A program made the position numbers and the translations under genes. A stretch of DNA of 64,000 nucleotides, taken from the NCBI GenBank assembly GCA_020064725.1, contig JAGTWJ010000007.1:2108001-2172000 (forward strand), written 5' to 3'. This DNA comes from Drechslerella dactyloides (taxonomy: Eukaryota > Ascomycota > Orbiliomycetes > Orbiliales > Orbiliaceae). Shown here one piece after another: positions 22,061 to 34,052 of this stretch. Under the pieces are notes generated by a model that searched no databases, was not told where the DNA came from, and saw only the letters and a list, made by a program, of their open reading frames with translations. Positions within the stretch are counted from its first letter, which is position 1. Each line of letters opens with the position of its first letter.

Positions 22061-22986
22061 CGTGACAGATGTAAAGGATTAAGTGGTGTGTTCTTGGGGG
22101 AAGCGATAAGTAGACTTTTGATGAGGATTGACTTTCGACCAAATTGCGCCGGTTGGAAGCAAACAAAGAGCAGAGCGAGAAGAACTGCAAGGGACAGCAC
22201 AAGACAGGAACGCGACCGGGAGACGTCGGGACTGGATCTGGTGGGACGGAGAGGAACAGATACGCTGTGTAGCATGTAGAAGGGGTTGGCGACTTATTTA
22301 TGCTTCCAAGCGGAAGGAAGCGACATGAATTAGAGTGAGAAAAAAAAAGAAGATGACCTGATCTTGACTTGACCGGTTGCTCTGCATCTCGCCGCCGCTC
22401 CGCCAGGGGAAGCTCCACGCTGTCGTCAGAGACAGAAGCTGCTTCCGTGGTTAGCAGTGGAGCTGACCGAAACCTGCCGTTCGCGTGCGATCGCGAAGTG
22501 ACTTTTGGGCCGCAGGTTCGTGCATCTCCGGCAGGCCCCCCGGTCGCTCGGATGGAGCGAGGCGAGCCCCGACGAGAGCGCACGGCTGCAGCAAGCCGGC
22601 CCTCGAGAGCCTCGAAGGGGAGTCGGAGCGAGAGGCGTCCGCCTGGACGCCGGCTGGCTGTGGCTGGTGAAGCATCGGCCGGGGAGGCTGGTGGGAGGTT
22701 GCGATTGTGGATTGTGGTGGTTGTGCTGCCCCGCCGGGTTGGCCCATCGGCTGCAGGTACGCCGTGCTGTGTAACTGCGCTGCTGCGTCTTGCGAAACGA
22801 CATCACGTCCGCCGGCTGACAGGGCTTCCTCGCTCCCCGTTCGAATTCTCCGTGCCTCAGTCGCCATTCCCCCCGGCCGCCTGCCACTCGGACCTGCCTC
22901 AAGAGCCATGCTGCGAAGACCCCCGGCACGGCCCTCCGCTCTTCCTCCGTCCTGCTGCTGACTCGCTGTAGTTATGCTTCGACGCC
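22061..22986. other. Divergent promoter region, urate oxidase / Rictor
   Basis: The span is shared upstream DNA. The half near Rictor is GC-rich, with several gccggctgg-like words and long spurious open frames on both strands that reflect composition, not genes. Confidence 0.45.
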
Positions 22987-25900
22987 ATGCTGAACGTCAG
23001 TAACAATACCCCCACAGCCACCCATGGCATCGCCGGCGCGGGTGCTGCCGGCATCAGCACCGCCAGCACCGCCAGCTCTGCCAGCTCCGTCGCCGGGAGC
23101 ATCGCGACCACCGTGACTCCGGCAACTCCGTCGACGGCGACGGTACGGGCTCCCGGCCAGCTCAACCCTCACCTCCAGTCGCGGTCGATCTCGAGCATGT
23201 CGACTTTGATCGACCCGGCCCCGTCCCCCGCCGCCTCTCAGCCGGGCGGCGGCCCCGCGGGCAACATGCTCGCCCCGACCAATCCGCTGCAGGTCCGCAC
23301 CGTCAACGGCAGGCCTATCACCACAATCCGCGCCGTCCCAGGAAACGCCAGCTCCATCGCTGCCTCCAGCGTCGTTACCGCGTCACCCACCGTTGTCGGT
23401 CCCGGCAGCTTCAATTCCGCAATCCCTGCCCGCACTCTCATCTCCGCCCCGCTCTCCACCACCATCAACACCGGTTCTCCCATGTCCGGTGATGTCGCAA
23501 ACGGCCAATTGGAATCCCTTGAGAAACGACTCGCCATCGAGAGAAAGATCCAAGAGGGAGCCGAGAATCTCCTGTTGGTTCTGGATTCCAAGAAACCCAA
23601 GGACGCCAAAAAAGCCAGAGCGGAGGCCGAAAGAGCCCTCAACGAAGCGAATGTCAAGATCGATCAATTGACCAACCAGGTCGACATCCTCAACTCCAGA
23701 AACTTGGGCAGCCAGTCGGAAACAAGACCTAGGATGGCGAGCAAGTTTCGAGGAGAGCCTCTACTGCCCGTGCCGCCCGGAATAGGTATGCCTATAGGCA
23801 CAGCCATCAGTGAGGAAACACTGTCCAGCGAATCTCCCACTTGGTCGCTATCCGATATCCTGCAATCACTTGAAGAGAGAGGACAGCGCCCCGAGGTCTA
23901 CGTGGAGAAAGCGAACACCCTCGTCCATCTTCTCAAACGCCATCAGAGTCTCAAATACGACTTGGTCTGGTCCGCCTTTGGAAAACGGGTGCAGTTTATG
24001 TTAACACACGAAAGCCGGGAAGTCGTGTCAGCTGGATATAGGGTCGCACGATATGCAATTGCCGACATTCGATCTCTGAGTACGATCAAAAGTCTGAACA
24101 CGGATATTATTGTTATCAAGTATGTTCTTTGCGAAAATCCTCTATTTGCATACTCTGACCAACCAAAATCACCTGTCACTAACCGCCATGTCTTTCAAAA
24201 CCAAAGCTCCTTGGCAAAAGACCATACCAGCTCTGATGCCCGATGTAATGTTGAGAGAGAGCAGGCTCTTAAATTTGTCCGTGCATTTCTCGAGATACCT
24301 GGTGGTGTTAGAGAAATATCAAGGGGAGTAGTCCGCGCGCTCGTCTCGTGCGCGGAGCAGAGTGACGACCGCCTTCGTGCAATGTGCATTGAAACGCTGG
24401 CAGAAATACGTAGGCTTGCTTGCTTCCATCACCCGCTTCAATTTTCGCTGGCTAATTGACGGATTGTCACCAAAAGTCATACTCGAGCCTTCTTTAGCGG
24501 TTGCCGCTGGTTCTGTTAGAATACTAGCACAGGTTCTCGTAGACGGCCCCGCAGAACTGTCTGACTGTATCGTCATCGCATTCCTTTACCTTCTTGACAT
24601 GCCCGATACGCGGCAATACATCCGCCCCGGTCACGACCTTGAGGTCAGTTCTGGAAAACTATCTATAAAATTTTGAGCAAGGCTGTTTCTAAACTGTTCA
24701 CTCTAGATTGTCTTTTCGACTTTTACCGACTCATATGCTAAGTCCCATGTGAACGAAGACAAATTGCGGTCCTGCGCTAGAGTCATCAGTTCCATTTTCA
24801 AGTCTTGGCCGGGTATGCCATATGAACCCTTTCCGTATCAAGTTCATCCGACTGACGAGTCTTTTCAAGGCATTCTTGCATTATCCATGTATGATCTACG
24901 ATCTGTGAGGTCCTTAGTGGAGTCACTCAAAATACCAAACATCGCTGTGAGGGTAAGCATCTGATAAATTCTCACCAAATCAACAAAAATAACATCTGAC
25001 TCCAGAGTGTAGGACATTGTGCTGGAGTTGTTATTTGATATCTTTCGAATCAAACCACCATCATGGTCTTCTACGTTTCTCGCGGGGAGACGACTGACCA
25101 GTATGTCCTTATCAAGATCCAAAATTACAAGACCGACGACTGAGTAACTCTACTATAGCATATGGCCGAGTTGCCAATATGAAAGTCCTTGAACCAACAA
25201 TCCCTTCTGTCGAGGACAAGGAAAGAGTGAATCTAGTAGACCACTTCGTCGCCCTCTTGCTTGCGATATTTTCCGAATCGGGTCTCCTTGATGTAGGTGG
25301 GAAGTCTAAAACGAATGTCACCCACACTTTTCGCTGACTTAATATAGTCTCTGTTAGTGGTAATCGAGGAAGAAGATGGAGATCCAGCCATCATCAGAAA
25401 GTCAACACTTCTCGTAGGAGAAATATTAAAACTCTCGAATCGTTTACTCCCAAGCGATATGAACACTCGTTTACAAATGCTACCGAGTCTGTTCCGCTGT
25501 GCTTCGCAATTTGATAGCGTCTTACGGAAGACTGCAACATCGGCCGTTTATCAGATCGACTCTCTTAACCGGACCCTCCAGCGGACTGGCAATCATGCTG
25601 GCACGACCACAACACGAATAGCTCTGGACGACAGCAAAGGGACGGCAAGACAAGTCGAGCAGGTTAAGCTAAAATTGAACTTGCAAATAGATGAACCGCA
25701 TTTTCGCAGTCTTATTCTTGACTCGCAGGTAACGGAATGTCCTGATGCATATACTTCTCCAATCGCTAATTCTAGCCGTCTAGATCTTAACCACAAAAAC
25801 ACACACAAAGTGGAAGATGGATGCATTGTTAGAGTTGGTACAAGTATCTTTGCTAAATCCGAAGCGCCTGGACGAAGCGTTGAAAGGAACGAAATTCCTG

Positions 25901-28115
25901 AAGCGGCTCATGTCATTCTTCCGGCCCTTTAAATATCGGTTCTCGAAGATCAACAATACGAAACCCAATCTCAGATTTGTGCGACTTGGTTGCTCGCTTT
26001 TTCACACACTCCTTCAGAATCCAGAAGGTGTGAAGTATCTTGCAGACCATAAAGTCCTTCGTCAGATTGCTGAGTGTCTAGCTCAATTGGATCCGATGAG
26101 TGGCATCACGTCAGCAGACCCCTTGTTTTCCAAAGTTATGCTTCAAGATACACTCTCTTCCGGTTATTTTCTATTCCTTGGTGTTCTCAGCACCGATCCG
26201 AGTGGTATCGCGTAAGTTTCGAGATCGGCTCCCCACTTCTGACTCTGGCTAATAAAATGACCTCGAAGAATGATGGAAAGATGGAAAATGTTCAATATGT
26301 TTTACCACTTAAGCGAACTCCGCAGCAGAGATGACCTAATGTTTTACTTCATCTCTTCCATGGATTTTTCCAGGTAAGTCCGTCGCCGCTGAGTTGTTAA
26401 ATGTATTTTGTCTTACCTCTGAATATAGTGACGGACACCCGCGAATCATCTTGTCGAAAGCTCTTACGACGGGCCCCAGAGTTTGTAGCCTCCCCCTAGC
26501 AATCATCTGCTCAGCTGCTAACGATGGCGCGGTGTTTTAGTCGGTGCGACTGCTCGCTACAAATCATCTGCGCAATTTAGTAGAAGGGTGTCGCAAACAG
26601 CCCCCCAATCCGTTGATGCCTCCCGTTGCTACAACTCCGTCAAAGACTGCAGAAACATCGAAATGGGCGATTCGTTTGTTAGTGACACAGTTGTATGATC
26701 CGGATGTCGAGGTCTGTAAGACGGCTGTGAAGATATTAGAAGAAGCTTGCAACGCCAAGCCGTCGCTCGAATACGTTGTTCAATGCCGCCCCGCGCTTGA
26801 CCACCTTGGTGAAATCGGGGCTCCTCTTCTGCTCAGGTTGGATCTCCTTCTCACTGAGATACATACAACCTTCAGCTAATTTCTCTTGCTTATTGACGCG
26901 AAGATTTCTGTCGACCTCAGTTGGTTACCACTATCTCAACGAGTTGGACTATATAAACCGTGAGATGGACGACTGGTTTCATGTAAGCGACTCCTATCGC
27001 TTCGTCTGTGTGGTGCTATCTTTCGATACTCATGAGGTTGCAACTGTGACAGGGCAGGAACGATGTATACGTTGACCAGGTTGAGGCGTCCCTTGCGCGT
27101 GCGTTTGCCGATAGTGACAGGATCAGCCAAGACGGAACTTCTTTCCAGGATATAGACTCATCTGGCTATGTCCCTCCCCACTTTTATCGCGAATTGGCCA
27201 AAACTACGGAAGGCTGCAGATTACTTCAAGAGAAGGGCCACTTCGAGGAATTTGCCATGTTCGTCAGGCAAAATGCAGATGAATACGAAGACATCGAAAT
27301 CGTTACCAAAGTCAAGGGGTCCCTATGGGCGATTGGGAATATTGGATCGCTGCCTTCAGGCGCTCCTTTTCTGGATAACTCCGACATCGTCGAAAAGATA
27401 GTCTACATAGCCGAAACATCTAGTGTTTTATCATTGAAGGGTACCGCTTTTTTTGTGCTTGGAATGCTTTCCCGTACGACGAGTGGACTTGAGCTCTTGG
27501 ATGTGTTCGATTGGGATGCCAAAATCTCAGATATGGGCGATTTTCTGGGATATTGTCTTCCGAGACGTCTGAAGAGGTTGCTCTCGGTCAGTTTGATTAC
27601 TCTCACCAGAGATATCTGATATTCGATACGGGGACTAACAATTAGCTACTAGCTTCAAAATTGGGATTTCACATCAAGTGAAACACAATTAAACGGACGC
27701 CTGACGACGTTGACCGTCCCTGGCATCGATGATTCACTCACTCAGAAGCTCCTGACGGCAATGACCAATTTGAGCAATCATATTCTTGCGAACGAGGCGT
27801 CTCGAGAAATCGCAAAGTACGTATCTTGTGACCTGGCCACCTAGAGGCAGCTTGTTCGAGGCTAACATACACTATAGATTGCGGCAGAATTGCGCTGAAT
27901 TGTTTCAATCACCGGATATTTACTGTCAAGTGCTACGAATCCTAGAATCGTATAGATATCGGCTACCGGTGAGACGTTTTATCCTGGAGCTTTTCGAAAG
28001 GAAATGCGTCGATACTGTTGTCAAAACACCGCCTCGGGCTTTAGACTTGGACGATGAATCTACACCGGTGGCATCGGATATCCTCTCCGCTCTCAAGATC
28101 CAGGTTTCTGCTTGA
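22987..28115 (+). CDS. TORC2 subunit Rictor / AVO3 / Ste16 orthologue
   Basis: Fifteen exons: 22987-24119, 24207-24409, 24477-24643, 24707-24952, 25013-25100, 25159-25292, 25348-25728, 25784-26211, 26269-26373, 26429-26480, 26541-26836, 26904-26982, 27053-27586, 27653-27816 and 27878-28115, 1415 residues (yeast Avo3 has 1430). Rictor is the scaffold that makes TOR complex 2 rapamycin-insensitive and directs it to AGC kinases controlling actin, sphingolipids and cell wall at the plasma membrane. The first 170 residues are Ser/Ala/Thr-rich and disordered. An HR1-like coiled coil follows (LEKRLAIERKIQEGAENLLL). The Rictor N-terminal armadillo region includes NTLVHLLKRHQSLKYDLVWS and VEREQALKFVRAFLEIPGG. 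The middle shows KWKMDALLELVQVSLLNPKR and KGTKFLKRLMSFFRPFKYRF. Later blocks are GSLWAIGNIGSLPSGAPFL and LKGTAFFVLGMLSRTTSGLE, the most conserved part of the family. All intron phases agree. The acceptors at 24207 and 25784 had nearby alternatives and were chosen by homology-like context. Confidence 0.93.
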
Positions 28116-29645
28116 AGTGCCGTAGTCCGGAGAAGATCAAGAGACCGAGTCCGGAGCTTAAATCTCGAACGGTTGGAGATTCCTTCGTTTTTGACTATGC
28201 CTTGCTATTTTCGTTTTTCTCTTTCTCTGATAGTTTTATTTTGATGTACATATTGCTTGGCTTTGTCCGGTGTAGAGATGGCACAGGTTCGTTCGGCCGG
28301 GGGGTTATTTGATGGCATCAGAAAGGCGTTCGGTAGCTACTAGGAGGACATTTTCTCGATCTTTCGCGCGCATATGCATATACTGTCATCATCATCGTAC
28401 CGGATATCGACATGGCCGAGTACAGTTGTATTATAAAAATTTACGGCCTTGGCTATTAGCGAGATGTCAGGGAGGCAAGATGGGAACTAGCAGGGAAGAA
28501 TGGGCGGGTTCGGAATTGATCAATGTATGCGGCGGGGAATTGCAATATCCCAAGATCGAAGACGTCATGAGGCCCAGCATTTCCGCACCGAACAATGTAT
28601 CCCGCTTCGGCGTCCAACTCACCTGAGACAGCCATATCAGCGCGATGTTTCCTCCAGGAGGTCCCGGCCCGAGCATACAGCGCCGCTCCGGGACTACGGC
28701 GATGACCCCTAGGCTGGCTGCATCACGTAATGTGTCTGGTTGCGCAGAGCCAACTCGATACTTGTGCCCAAGGTTTCCGATTGGCAGCAAATGTGCGATC
28801 GCTGCCTGGCTAGATGTTACCCAGACTATTGCACAGAAACCTTCATCGGAGACCGCACTCGCCACCCCTGACCGTGCTCGACCGTGTATAAAATGGCGGT
28901 GACGGCCGACGTTTGCCAGTGGTCGCGCCAGCGCAGCGCAGCAGCAGGTCTTTGAGCCACCCATGGAGCCGATAAGTGGACCTTCCTCGACCGTCATGAT
29001 ACCTTTGGGGGATTGCGCCGATAACTGAAATCGAAAGAAGGGCTGGGTTAAGTTGACGACGGCACCGTCCGGCTCCGAGATCACGCCACCCCGTCGGATT
29101 GGACTCCGTTTTGAATACTAGCAGCTCTTAGCCGCAATCGATCCATCTCTTATTCGAATCTTCGACACTTGTAGCCCGACAGGCCTAGACTAGATCGCGC
29201 CAACTGCTTCAAATAGAAGCTGTCTGGACCCCGTTCTTGGCAAAATTAATACGGTATCGCTTACATTCCGTATGCTAGTCGGGTAATACGTAAGTAACTG
29301 TTCCGGTAATGACTTCAGTTTGATTTTGACCTCCTTGTCGCGATATCCAATCAACTGTTCATATTCGGACTTCTGGAAACATACCAACTGACCGCCTCCA
29401 AACTTTAGCTCAAGCGGTTATCAACATCCAGAACAGAGGTTAGACACCATGCCCAAACCAGCTACCCTATCTCTCGCCGTCTGCAGTGTTAACACATTCG
29501 AGCGTATCCACCCATGGTACCCAGCCTTAACCATCGTATCATAAAGCCGAACTTATCACACAATTATAACCAGTCACCCCAAAGCTCTTGCTACTGAACG
29601 CTGCCATATGCCTCGGTGGCAATGGTACGACCCGACTCGGTTTGA
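28116..29645. other. Intergenic: Rictor 3' flank and RING-LON promoter
   Basis: About 1.5 kb. A 205-codon minus-strand frame at 28467-29084 has no motif, no splice logic and no family I know; I do not call it. No repeats are visible. Confidence 0.4.
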
Positions 29646-31611
29646 ATGAGCATTGAATTGGGCCCCGGCTCCCAGTCTCAACTGGAGCCAATAACCATAA
29701 TCACCGTATCCGAAGCCGAACCCGACAGCGCATCTCAGGATGCTTTCACGGCGAAAGGCACAATGTCTGCGACTCCGCTTGCCTACCCCCAAAGATCTCG
29801 GGATAACGCTTTGGACAACCGAGAGTTAGTGCGGCTCCTCCAGTGCGAGGTGTGTCACAGGATTCTACAACAACCTCTTACCTTGCCATGCGGGCAGACT
29901 CTCTGCAGGTCTTGCCTCCCATGCACTCACAAAAGGAGGAATATTTCCTATCCCAATGAACCCCGCAGGCTGCAAGGATTTGCTTGTCCGTTTGAGCAAC
30001 ATGAGGGACAAGAGCACGCTATTGCAGACTGCGATACAGACATTATACTCGCTAGTGTCTTAGCAATATGCGATGACGTTTTATCCTCTGGACCTCCAGA
30101 ATCGCCTCGAGACCTCATCAATCTAAACTTCGCTCAAGCGGAGTTCGATAGTACCATATCATCTCCACGGCTAGTCGGACCATCCAGTGCACTAGCATTA
30201 GCCTATCGTCTAGCTCAGCAAGGCCTCCTCCCCTTCCACCAGGAGGTCCCTTCCGACATAACCTTCCGGCCTCATCCAGCTGATGCGTTCGACAAACAGC
30301 TTCTAACAGCTATCCGGACCAGGGTTCGATCTGAATTTGATTGTCATATTTGTTATTGCCTTTACTACCAACCCGTGACGACTTCTTGCGGGCACACTTT
30401 CTGCAAAAGCTGCCTCGAACGGGTCAGGGACCATTCGAACGTTTGCCCCTTGTGTCGAAGGTCGCTTTCACCCTATCGAACTGCCATCACGCAAGGTGGT
30501 AACAAACGTCTTAAATCTCTGCTCATAGCTTTGTACCCAAGTGCGGTAGCTGCTAGAGAAATACAGGCAGCTGAGCCTCCATCTGATAGCGAGCACATCA
30601 TTCCAATTTTCGCTTGTTCCATGGCATTCCCGCAGCTGCCGATGTTCTTACATATATTCGAACCCCGATATCGCCTAATGCTCCGGAGAGCAATAAACGA
30701 CGGCACCTTGTGCTTTGGGATGGTGTCTAATCAGCAAAGGCCTCGAGCTTCGGTCGATGGTGATTTCGAAGCTCCTTTCACTCGATATGGCACAATGCTA
30801 TGTGTCACAAATATACAGTCGCTTCTCGATGGAAGGAGCATTATCGAGACAATAGGAACCTATCGATTCAGGATCCTGTCGTACGTCTGGCAAGATGGAT
30901 ATCCCCTAGCTAAAATTGAAAGATTGGAGGATATTCCGTTCTCAGAGGAAGAAACCATAGAAGCTGCCGAACGCGAAAACAATATATCTACTGATGGCTT
31001 ACCACCAGACTTGGCAGCGCTGTCAACCCAAGAATTGCACCAACGGTGCATTGATTTCGTGAAATCGATACAAAACGACTCAGCAGAATGGTTCACGCAT
31101 CGGCTTTTGCGCAACTACGGCCCACCCCCGGAGGACCCGGCCCTGCTGCCGTTTTGGATGGCAGCACTGTTACCTCTCAATGAGCGGGAGAAGTATTTGG
31201 TTTTGGTCTCAACCAGCGTCCGAGAACGACTGAAATTGATAGTAATGTGGACTCGAGCAATCGAGCCAGGAAGTTGGTAAGTTTAACCTTTGTGACGGTC
31301 CTCCCGTTTTCATTGTTAGATTTCTACGCGCGCCGCGTTGGAGGGTGCGACGTCATTGGATCCGTTAATAGTTAATTCAACAGGTCATCTGCAGGGGGAC
31401 TAGGAAATTTCTGCACTATTTCCTGAACAGGACGTCGCCTATCGTACTGGTCCCCGTCGCCATCTACATTTCTCTCGTCCACGGGCAGCGCAACGAGGAA
31501 CCACCAATAAATTCTAGTCAACCGTGGCTCCATCTCGTATCAGCGATTACTGCGGTGATGGTTGTAGTTGCTATCCTCTTCATTGCCCGTTATGGCCGCT
31601 ACCAGCCTTGA
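29646..31611 (+). CDS. CrgA-like RING-finger and LON-domain protein (putative E3 ubiquitin ligase)
   Basis: Exon 1 is 29646-31276; exon 2 is 31395-31611 in the model given (615 residues). An alternative acceptor at 31384 ends the protein at 31426 (557 residues). Two zinc modules are present: CEVCHRILQQPLTLPCGQTL with CRSCL (first RING), and the C3HC4 RING CHICYCLYYQPVTTSCGHTF, CKSC, CPLC. A LON substrate-binding-like domain follows (IIPIFACSMAFPQLPMFLHI, FEPRYRLMLRRAINDG, FGMV, TIGTYRFRILSYVW), and there is no ATPase. This order matches LONRF and the Mucor CrgA family, whose founding member represses carotenogenesis and light responses and carries an isoprenylation motif. The long acceptor choice adds about 70 residues with a hydrophobic helix (HLVSAITAVMVVVAILFIAR); the short one ends NFCTIS, a CaaX-like box. 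Met-40 is an alternative start. Confidence 0.88.
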
Positions 31612-32326
31612 TTTTCCAACGTCCCTGCTGCAGGATGCAAATGTCCCGAGCATGGTACCAACGACAATCTCGTTAGAAATATTTCTTAATAGCTTGTCAC
31701 ACTACTATACTTGCGTTCTATCTAAATGTAGGGCAGAACTTTTGTCAGCGTCTATAGATTAGATCGTTCACATAAATTCAGCACTACTTGCGTCCAAGCT
31801 ACAAGGGGAAGTACTAATCAAATCACCAAAAGATAATGTATTAATATGGCCACATGAATTCCATGAGTTGGAGTAGTGAATTTCCCGAAATATTCTGGGA
31901 ACCTGTGTTATATATATACAAAGAACAAAGAAATAGATCGCGTATCATCAGTCATATCAAAAAAAAAAATGTAAGTAGAAGAAGAAGAATTATATTCAGC
32001 CAGATATGGATGAAAGTCAGATCAAGAAGGAAAAAAATGTCATAACCAAAGTCCCTCACAAGTATCACAAACTCCACGCCAGATGGATGGAGACCGCCAG
32101 AAGTAAGTAGGTATCCTAAACGCCTCGCCAAATATATGCATAGAAAGATATAATAAGAATCAAAGAAGGGGATGAGAACGCCGGCTAAGAGGAAACAAAA
32201 TTCAAGTAGACATTAGTAATCTGCGGGGACGTAATGGTATTATGTGTAACCAGGTCGTTGCGAGATGCCGTAGCTTCGAGCATAGGGATTCCGCTATCGT
32301 CCCATCTTATGGAGATGCAAAGCCTC
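31612..32326. other. Intergenic between convergent genes
   Basis: AT-rich 3' flanks of the RING-LON gene and the DOMON-b561 gene. Nothing else seen. Confidence 0.5.
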
Positions 32327-34052
32327 CTAGTTTTTGATTTTGACATCATTGAATATCCCTAAGTCGTGGACGTGGTGAGTTCCAGAAAACGGCTGCTGCA
32401 TCATTTGAGGAGATTCACCCATTTGTGGGGCGGCGTACATCGGTTCAGGGCTGAACGTCTCTGGTGGATATTCGCCTTTGTAATAGGGGTCGATGTAGAC
32501 TTCGGCCGGGGGGGCCGGAGGAATCGTGAAGACGCCAGGTACTTCATATATGAACGGTTCGTAATGTTTTGTGTCCTCGGGTTCTTGCATTTCGAAACCG
32601 TCAAAGCCGTCGGCTGCATGGCGTGCGGCCGCAAGATGCTCTTTTCGAATTTCATCTTTGTCCTTTTTCCCGATGCCCATTTTGAACTCCCAAAATTTGA
32701 TGACACCGTAGCCCATCAGATAGACTGCGAAAACGATGGCGGCTGCTCCCGCATACATGGCCTTTGGTGGGAGTGTGGCATCCGCAAGCGGCAGACCAAG
32801 GCCTCCGTTCACGATCCCCAGGATTATCGCGGATCTCCCCAACCATATATGGCCGTATGATAGCCAGGTTCGCTTTCGCTTGACCTTATACACCATGTGG
32901 TGAGACGCTCCCAGGATAATTTGGAAGAAGAGAAGTATAATGACGACGACGCCAATGAATTGGTGGGAGGAAAGAAAATGCGACTCAAGGATCGAGCTTG
33001 CCATGACACCAGTGGCAAGCCCAACGATCGCCAATGAAAAACTGAGAACTTGGAGCGTTATGTGCAGATAGACGGCTTGTCGGATGGTATGTCGCAATAA
33101 ACGGATGATGATGCCGCCGAGAGGGAATAATATAACAAAGGTGACGCTCATGATGACGGCTATCGCAGGGCGTTAGTTTCTATATTCTCCATGGTTGACT
33201 TGAGACTAGGACATTTGACCCACCATGCGCTATAATGTAGTTTTTCCTTTTCGTGATGAGCTCATTTGGGACCGTATAGAGAGAGCCAGACGCCTGTGGG
33301 TTTAGTGGGATCGGAGCTGGCGGGTTTGGATCGTCGACCACGGCTACCGACATGTCGACGGTGAAAACACCGTATGAATCTTCGTCATGTTGCTGGATGT
33401 CTTCCCAAAGAAGGCTACTCTCCAGCGGCTGTGCCGTATTTTGAGCCCAGATCCAGCTGGATGTATGACTAGTAACGTCGAGATTGCCGCCAGCCCACCG
33501 TTTGCAATTGCTGCAGGTGAACAGAGCTGTCATCTGACCGTCTATTATACCAGACCCTTCCAAGATGACGACGTCTGTTTGGGGGTAGTAATGTGGCGCA
33601 ACCTGTCCGCTGAACAGTATCGATCGTTTAGTTAGCCCGAGTTCATATAGCGCAGAGTGAGATGTATTTCTTATATCTTGGGCGCTTTTACCTTGATAAT
33701 CTCGGAGATACAGTGACATTGGCACCGCCGCTCCCGGGATGGATTATAAACATGAGAGCTCCGGCCATTCTGGTGCCGATTCCCACCCCCAACCAGCCTT
33801 GGGCCGCTGCGCCAGTGATCCGTATGAGCATGTAGCCGTCGTCATCATGGGCGCTCGTTAGAGGCATGACAACAGACAGACAGAATTTCCCCAATGGGTC
33901 GCAGTAGTTGGCCTGTGAGAATACATGCCGAACTGAGAAAGTTATTGATGATTAGTATGTTGTATATGAAGCATCTGAGTGGTATTGACGTATCGTATGC
34001 ACTAACCTAGCGAAGACAGGATAAAGAAGAGTATATATCGAAACGACCACAT
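32327..34052 (-). CDS. DOMON (cellobiose-dehydrogenase-type cytochrome) plus cytochrome b561 membrane protein
   Basis: Exons (minus): 34052-34007, 33932-33692, 33609-33224 and 33159-32327, 501 residues. A signal peptide (MWSFRYILFFILSSLVRHVFS) leads into an extracellular DOMON domain (ANYCDPLGKFCLSVVMP, AQGWLGVGIGTRMAGALMFI, SSWIWAQNTAQPLE) like the haem-b domain of cellobiose dehydrogenase. The membrane half has about five helices with candidate haem-ligand His in VYLHITLQVL, SSHQFIGVVV, LGASHHMVYK and YGHIWLGRSAIILG. This is the b561 arrangement that carries electrons across membranes, usually from ascorbate or another cytosolic donor to an outside acceptor such as ferric iron. A soluble, Pro- and acid-rich tail of about 120 residues follows. 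The substrate is not deducible. The signal peptide is split by the first intron. Confidence 0.9.

Noticed and set aside
28467..29084. 205-codon minus-strand frame between Rictor and the RING-LON gene
   Set aside because: No recognisable motif, implausible mix of residues, no splice context; probably a chance frame in GC-rich DNA.
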